Source of the DNA: Thermoflexales bacterium
GTDB taxonomy: Bacteria > Chloroflexota > Anaerolineae > B4-G1
Reading direction: 5' to 3'
Length of the DNA stretch: 32,592 nucleotides
Assembly (NCBI GenBank): GCA_007123205.1
Contig: SKLM01000250.1
Location: forward strand, 1 to 32,592
Position 1 is the first letter of the stretch; each line of letters begins with the position of its first letter. The translations under genes and the position numbers were made by a program. The notes below the pieces were generated by a model that did no database searches, was not told the origin of the DNA, and was given only the letters and a program-made list of their open reading frames with translations. This document shows, piece by piece, positions 27,280 to 32,592 of the stretch.

Positions 27280-28686
27280 ATGGAAGGAGAGAAACTGAAA
27301 GGAAGACACGTGGTGATCCTCGGCCTCGGCCGACAGGGGGGCGCATTAGCCCGCTTCCTGGCCGAGAGGGGTGCGAGGGTGACCGTTTCCGACATACAGG
27401 AAGAGGCTGCACTGGCTGGCCAACGTGATGAGCTGACAGATCTGCCGATTCGCTATGAGCTGGGCCACCATCCGATGCGTCTGCTGGACGATGCCGACCT
27501 TCTTTGTCTCAGCGGCGGGGTGCCCCTGGGTACGCCCATCGTTGTCGAGGCGCAGGCGCGTGGCATACCGCTCAGCAATGACGCTCAGATCTTCCTGGAA
27601 CGGTGTCCGGCCCCTGTGATTGGTATCACGGGATCGGCCGGCAAGACGACTACATCGGTCTTGGTGGGCGAGATGTGCCGGGCGGCGGGGCTTCGCACGT
27701 GGGTTGGGGGGAACATCGGCAATCCCCTCATCAGCGACCTTGAGGCGATCCAACCGGACGACAGAGTGGTGATGGAACTATCCAGCTTTCAGCTGGCGCT
27801 GATGACGGCGAGTCCCGACGTCGCGGCCGTTCTGAATATCGCGCCTAACCATCTCGATCGACACGGCACCATGGCGAACTACATCGCGGCAAAACGCAAT
27901 ATCCTGGCCAACCAGACGCATGATGACGTAGCTCTACTGGGCTACGACGATGCCCATGCCCGGGCTCTGGCTGTGGAGACCCCCGCGCGGCTCTACTTCT
28001 TCAGCGGTGGCGCTGAGGTGGAGGCAGGGGCCTTCAAGACGAACGGCGAGCTGACCCTGCGGATGAACGGGGATGCCAGGGAGGCCAGGGAGCGGGTCGA
28101 TCGTGAGATCTGCCGTGCATCCCACCTGCAGCTCCTTGGGCATCACAACCTGCTGAATGTGCTGGCGGCAAGTGCGCTGGCCGGGTTGGCAGGGGTTCCT
28201 CTCGAAACCATCACGGAGGTGGCGACAACCTTCAAGGGCGTGGAACACAGGTTGGAGTGGGTGCGGGACTTGATGGGCGCGCGCTGGTACGATGATTCCA
28301 TCGCCACCGCCCCTGATCGGTCATTGGCGGCGATACGTTCCTTCGAAGATCCCATCGTCCTGCTGGCCGGCGGCCGGGACAAGAATCTGCCTTGGGAGGA
28401 GCTTGCCGCGGAGATACTCGGGCGGGTTCGTTGGCTGGTCACCTTTGGGGAGGCAGGATCGATGATCGCCGAGCGAGTGACTGAGGTAACGGCCAGAGCC
28501 GACGAGGAGATGTTGTTGGAAGGGATCCAGTCCGTGGATACGCTGGAACAGGCGGTTGCGGAAGCGGCTCAGGTGGCTCGTCCTGGGGATGTGGTTCTCC
28601 TGTCCCCAGGAGGAACGAGCTTCGACGCCTTCCGGGACTTTGCCGAGCGGGGGCAGCGGTTCAAGGAACTGGTGTGGGACCTCTAA
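27280..28686 (+). CDS. murD: UDP-N-acetylmuramoylalanine--D-glutamate ligase
   Basis: VVILGLGRQGGALARFL, GITGSAGKTTTSVL, ELSSFQL, NIAPNHLDRHG, LLSPGGTSFDAFRDFAERG. Confidence 0.94.
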   Translation: MEGEKLKGRHVVILGLGRQGGALARFLAERGARVTVSDIQEEAALAGQRDELTDLPIRYELGHHPMRLLDDADLLCLSGGVPLGTPIVVEAQARGIPLSNDAQIFLERCPAPVIGITGSAGKTTTSVLVGEMCRAAGLRTWVGGNIGNPLISDLEAIQPDDRVVMELSSFQLALMTASPDVAAVLNIAPNHLDRHGTMANYIAAKRNILANQTHDDVALLGYDDAHARALAVETPARLYFFSGGAEVEAGAFKTNGELTLRMNGDAREARERVDREICRASHLQLLGHHNLLNVLAASALAGLAGVPLETITEVATTFKGVEHRLEWVRDLMGARWYDDSIATAPDRSLAAIRSFEDPIVLLAGGRDKNLPWEELAAEILGRVRWLVTFGEAGSMIAERVTEVTARADEEMLLEGIQSVDTLEQAVAEAAQVARPGDVVLLSPGGTSFDAFRDFAERGQRFKELVWDL

Positions 28687-28721
28687 CAGGGTGGCGGTTC
28701 GGAAACTCGTCTGGGGGGTAG

Positions 28722-29954
28722 ATGAAGAAGAAGGCAAACGCTAGAAAAGGACACCCCGACTACGTCGTGATGCTGACCGTCGCCGGTCTGACGGTGGTGG
28801 GCCTCATGCTGGTCTACAGCGCTACCTTCGATTGGTCGTATCAGGTGTATGGGAACTCCTTCCATATCGCTCTAAGGCAGTTCCGCTGGGTCGGTCTCGG
28901 TGTGGTCGGACTCGTCGTGTTCACTTTCGTGCCGTATGAATGGTGGCGAAAGGCAGCGGTGCCCGTGATGGGAGCGACGCTGGCTGCCCTGTTGCTGGTG
29001 TTGATCGTCGGACAGAAGCGGTTTGGCGCGCAGCGGTCCTTCTTCGACGGGTCGATCCACCCGGGCGAGCTGGCGAAGCTATCCGTGATCATCTACATCG
29101 CGGCCTGGCTCTCGTCGAAGGGGGAACAGATTCGAGACCTGACCTACGGCTTGATCCCTTTTGCCGTATTGATAGGGGTGGTGGCCGGGCTCATCGTGGC
29201 ACAGCCTGACATAGGGACGGCCATACTAATATGCGTGACCGCGGTCGCGGTCTTCTTCTTCGCCGGTGCCGATGTCCTTCAGCTGGCTGTTGGCGGCGCC
29301 ATCGGTGCCGTTCCGTTCGCGTTGCTGGTCAGCAATTTCCCTTACGCCTCGGACCGCATCGCAGAATGGCTGCAAGTGTGGCGCAGTCCTGAGCTGGCCG
29401 GACACCATATGAAACAGAGCCTGATCGCGTTGGGGAGCGGGGGCCTGTTTGGTGTTGGGCTCGGGCAAGGCCAGCAGAAACTGGGCTATCTACCTACGCA
29501 CCACACGGATGCCATCTTCGCTGTGTTGGGGGAGGAAGCTGGCTTGCTCGGGTGCCTGATAGTGGTTGGCTTGTTCGTGCTGTTTGCTTACCGCGGCTTC
29601 AAGATCACGATGGAGGCACGGGATCCGTTTGCTGCCCTGCTTGCGTGTGGGGTCACTTGTCTGATCACCTTTCAGGCCCTACTCAACGTGGGGGTGGTTA
29701 CCGGGCTGGTCCCTTTTACCGGGATGGCACTCCCCTTCATCAGTTCGGGTGGCTCCTCGATGCTCGTTTCACTGGCTGGGGTGGGGGTGTTGCTTGGTGT
29801 TTCTCGCGGCAGAGACGTCAGCGAAGGCCGACGGGCGAAGGGCACGAAACAAGAAGGAGACCGTCAGTATGCGCATCTGGATCGCCGGCGGGGGTACCGG
29901 GGGACACGTCTATCCCGGACTCGCGGTCGCGCAGGCGCTCAGCGTCGTAGGTGA
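28722..29954 (+). CDS. ftsW: SEDS family peptidoglycan glycosyltransferase FtsW
   Basis: Multi-TM; QPDIGTAILI, GVGLGQGQQKLGYLPTHHTDAIFAVLGEEAG, GMALPFISSGGSSM. Confidence 0.94.
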   Translation: MKKKANARKGHPDYVVMLTVAGLTVVGLMLVYSATFDWSYQVYGNSFHIALRQFRWVGLGVVGLVVFTFVPYEWWRKAAVPVMGATLAALLLVLIVGQKRFGAQRSFFDGSIHPGELAKLSVIIYIAAWLSSKGEQIRDLTYGLIPFAVLIGVVAGLIVAQPDIGTAILICVTAVAVFFFAGADVLQLAVGGAIGAVPFALLVSNFPYASDRIAEWLQVWRSPELAGHHMKQSLIALGSGGLFGVGLGQGQQKLGYLPTHHTDAIFAVLGEEAGLLGCLIVVGLFVLFAYRGFKITMEARDPFAALLACGVTCLITFQALLNVGVVTGLVPFTGMALPFISSGGSSMLVSLAGVGVLLGVSRGRDVSEGRRAKGTKQEGDRQYAHLDRRRGYRGTRLSRTRGRAGAQRRR

Positions 29955-30951
29955 TCCAGAGATCATCTATGTCGGGGGCTCCGGGGGCATCGAAGAGGAG
30001 CTGGCGGCGCACTCCGGTATCCCTTTCGTGGGCATCCCTGCCGGCGGTGTGCATGGCCTGGCACTGCGGACGGTAGCACGGAACGTTTACAGGTTGACGA
30101 GGGGATGGGTGCTGGCCTACAGGCTCGCACGGCGCCAGCGGCCGTCGGCCGTGTTCGCCACGGGTGGGTACGCCAGCGTGCCGGTCGCCCTGGCGGCCGC
30201 AGCGCGTCGAGTCCCCATTCTGGTCTATCTGCCCGATATCGAGCCGGGATTGGCCGTTCGCGTGATCGCCCGCGTCGCGGCGAGAGTGGCCGTAACCGTC
30301 AGGGACTCGCAGGAGTACTTCGCCGGCAAGAAGGTGGTTGTGACCGGATACCCAGTCCGCGCCGAGTTCGTTGGTCTGGATCGGGAGGTGGGGCGAAGGG
30401 CCCTCGGGTTAGCTCCGCATGATCCGGTCCTTCTGGTGATGGGTGGAAGCCGGGGTGCGCGTAGCCTCAATCGTGCCCTTGGCGATGTCTTGAAGCCGGT
30501 GCTGCAAATGGCACAAGTGGTTCATCTGACTGGAGAACTGGATTGGTCCTGGGTCTCTGAGTTGCGGGAAAGGCTGCCCGGGGAACTCAGGGGCCGATAC
30601 CACACGTTTTCGTATCTGCACGACATTGGATACGCGCTGGCTGCGGCCGACTTGGTGGTGTGCAGGGCCGGGGCCTCGACCCTCGGCGAACTGCCCTTCT
30701 TCGGGCTGGGCGCTGTGCTTGTCCCGTATCCGCACGCGTGGCGCTACCAGCGCGTGAACGCGGAGTGGCTGACCGACAGAGGGGCAGCAGTCACCTTGGA
30801 GGATCAGCGTTTGGAGCGCGAGTTACTGCCGACGCTGCAGCAGCTGCTCACTGACCGTGAGCTGCTGAAGCACATGGGGGATCGAGCGAGCGAGCTATCT
30901 CAGCCCGATGCAGCCGTTCGTCTGGCACAGATCCTCCTGACACTAGCATAG
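29869..30951 (+). CDS. murG: UDP-N-acetylglucosamine--N-acetylmuramyl-(pentapeptide) pyrophosphoryl-undecaprenol GlcNAc transferase
   Basis: MRIWIAGGGTGGHVYPGLAVAQAL, ATGGYASVPVALAA, MGGSRGARSLNRAL, CRAGASTLGEL. Confidence 0.96.
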   Translation: MRIWIAGGGTGGHVYPGLAVAQALSVVGDPEIIYVGGSGGIEEELAAHSGIPFVGIPAGGVHGLALRTVARNVYRLTRGWVLAYRLARRQRPSAVFATGGYASVPVALAAAARRVPILVYLPDIEPGLAVRVIARVAARVAVTVRDSQEYFAGKKVVVTGYPVRAEFVGLDREVGRRALGLAPHDPVLLVMGGSRGARSLNRALGDVLKPVLQMAQVVHLTGELDWSWVSELRERLPGELRGRYHTFSYLHDIGYALAAADLVVCRAGASTLGELPFFGLGAVLVPYPHAWRYQRVNAEWLTDRGAAVTLEDQRLERELLPTLQQLLTDRELLKHMGDRASELSQPDAAVRLAQILLTLA

Positions 30952-30962
30952 GGTGGTGAGCG

Positions 30963-31487
30963 ATGGTACCTCTGGATACAGTCTTGTGGGCTTTCGTCTT
31001 GCTCTTCGGGGTGATGGGTGCCCTGCGGGGATGGTCGAAGGAGATGCTGGTGCTGTTCAGCGTGGTTGTGGCTCTAGCTATGCGCCTCATTTTCACGGAG
31101 TATGTACCTTTCATCAGCGAGTTCTTCGACCGACCTCCCGTCCAGCAGTTCTACCTCTACTCCGGATTGGTCATCCTGATGGCCATCGGCGGATACGCCG
31201 GTCCCGCAGTCTCCCACAAGTTGGCCCACGCGTCTGCGCGGGACACTCTTCAGGACGTATTACTCGGGTTCATCATTGGTACGGCCAATGGTTTTCTCAT
31301 CATGGGTTCGCTCTGGTACTTTCTGGACGGCGCTGGGTACGAGATACTGGGTATATACCCGCCCCTTCCAGGATCGCCCGCCGCCATTCTGGCGAGCACG
31401 TATTTGCCGCCTCTGTGGCTTTCGGACGCCGTTTTGTTGACCGCTTTCTCCTTCGCGTCCGTGTTCGTGATTATCGTCTTGGTCTAG
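30963..31487 (+). CDS. CvpA-like integral membrane protein
   Basis: About 4 predicted TM segments; MVPLDTVLWAFVLLFGVMGALRGWSKEMLVLFSVVVAL resembles CvpA N-terminus. Confidence 0.6.
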   Translation: MVPLDTVLWAFVLLFGVMGALRGWSKEMLVLFSVVVALAMRLIFTEYVPFISEFFDRPPVQQFYLYSGLVILMAIGGYAGPAVSHKLAHASARDTLQDVLLGFIIGTANGFLIMGSLWYFLDGAGYEILGIYPPLPGSPAAILASTYLPPLWLSDAVLLTAFSFASVFVIIVLV

Positions 31488-31500
31488 ATGTGAGGCTTAT

Positions 31501-32592
31501 GTGATCGCCGAATCTGGCTCACCGCCCACGGCTGGTAAGCGCGTTCATCTGGTCGGTATTGGTGGCGCAGGGCTGTCCGCCATCGCTCGTGTGCTCCTTG
31601 AGCGGGGTGTCCTGGTCAGTGGCTCCGATTTGGTGATATCGCCGGCGGCCTCCGCGTTGGCGCGAGACGGGGCTCGTGTCTTCAAGGGCCACGCGGCTGC
31701 CAACGTGGCGGATGCCGATCTGGTGGTAGTGTCGGCGGCGGTACCCGATGACAACGTCGAGATCGAGACGGCCAGAGCGTCCGGCGTCCCTGTTGTGGGG
31801 CGTGCGCGGTTCCTGGGTCAACTGATGGAGGGCAAGCGCGGGATCGCTGTAGCCGGGACGCACGGAAAGACAACCACCACGGCGATGATCGCATCCGTAG
31901 TGTTAGCTGCTGGGCGCGATCCCACTTTCGTGGTAGGGGGTATGCTGGCCGGGTCCGGGACCAACGCGCGAGCTGGAAGTGGGCCCCTCTTCATCGTCGA
32001 GGCTGATGAATACGATAGGATGTTTCTCAGCCTCAGGCCCGAGGTTGCCGTCGTGACGAACGTGGAGCACGATCACCCGGACTGCTACCCCACGTTTGAG
32101 GATTTCCGTGCAGCGTTCGAGAGTTTCGTAAGCACGGTGCCAGATGAGGGACTGCTCGTGGTGTGTTGGGACGATTCGGTGGCCCGTCAGATTGGTGAGC
32201 AGCAGCTTGTGACGAAGACGGTCGCGTTCTTCGGGTTGCGCCGTGAGGCTGCCTGGCGGGCCGAGGAGATCAGACCAAATCGTGCCGGGGGCGTCGACTT
32301 TCTGGCTGTGCACGAAGGGGATACGCTGGGGCTCATCCGGCTCCGGGTGCCCGGCGCACACAACGCCTCCAACGCGATGGCGGTGTTGGCGGTGACAGAC
32401 TACCTCGGCGTTCCCTTCCGGGTCGCCCGCGAGGCGCTGACGGCGTTTAGGGGTGTGGCACGCAGGTTTGAGATCAAGGGCGAGGCCGAGGGCGTGTTGG
32501 TGGTCGACGACTATGCGCATCATCCCACCGAGATTCGAGCTACCCTCCAGGCGGCGAGCGAGTCCTTCCCTGGTCGTCGGATCTGGGCGGTA
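31501..32592 (+). CDS. murC: UDP-N-acetylmuramate--L-alanine ligase, truncated by the window edge
   Basis: GTG start, absent from the ORF track; VHLVGIGGAGLSAIARVLLERG, AGTHGKTTTTAMIA, EADEYDRMFLSLRPEVAVVTNVEHDHPDCY, DDYAHHPTEI. Confidence 0.94.
   Translation, partial: MIAESGSPPTAGKRVHLVGIGGAGLSAIARVLLERGVLVSGSDLVISPAASALARDGARVFKGHAAANVADADLVVVSAAVPDDNVEIETARASGVPVVGRARFLGQLMEGKRGIAVAGTHGKTTTTAMIASVVLAAGRDPTFVVGGMLAGSGTNARAGSGPLFIVEADEYDRMFLSLRPEVAVVTNVEHDHPDCYPTFEDFRAAFESFVSTVPDEGLLVVCWDDSVARQIGEQQLVTKTVAFFGLRREAAWRAEEIRPNRAGGVDFLAVHEGDTLGLIRLRVPGAHNASNAMAVLAVTDYLGVPFRVAREALTAFRGVARRFEIKGEAEGVLVVDDYAHHPTEIRATLQAASESFPGRRIWAV

Noticed and set aside
26543-27412. 289-aa minus-strand ORF across mraY/murD
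   Set aside because: Antisense shadow; translation is low-complexity with no domain.
27646-27666. MurD P-loop GSAGKTTT and MurF GSVGKTTT lacking the usual Asn
   Set aside because: Mur ligase P-loops vary at this position (E. coli MurF also lacks it); unlikely to be functionally novel.

Overview
This looks like an ordinary, gene-dense bacterial chromosomal window (about 60% GC by eye, Chloroflexota-like by inference only). I found no CRISPR array, rRNA, tRNA or transposase. Left to right: a DUF503 protein; a family III CoA-transferase; a DUF1841 protein; on the minus strand a DNA methyltransferase with permuted motif order and an alpha-glucan locus (GH57/DUF3536, a 1.2-kaa GH13-like protein, a GH57 4-alpha-glucanotransferase-like enzyme); a Pro/Thr-stalk surface protein; pth and mfd; a mini-operon of two small membrane proteins plus an SCP2-like protein behind a strong promoter and a highly foldable ~175-nt leader; an Fe-alcohol dehydrogenase/aldehyde:ferredoxin oxidoreductase pair; and a dcw cell-wall/division cluster (mraZ-rsmH-ftsL-like-ftsI-murF-mraY-murD-ftsW-murG-cvpA-like-murC) running off the right edge, with murE missing. 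The items most worth a second look are the structured leader and mini-operon at 16486-17642, the GH13-like protein whose region IV His is replaced by Pro, tandem CAACCTTAAAG repeats plus a 10-bp-phased TGGG array upstream of mraZ, and the methyltransferase. No complete, clearly new defence or mobile system is visible.
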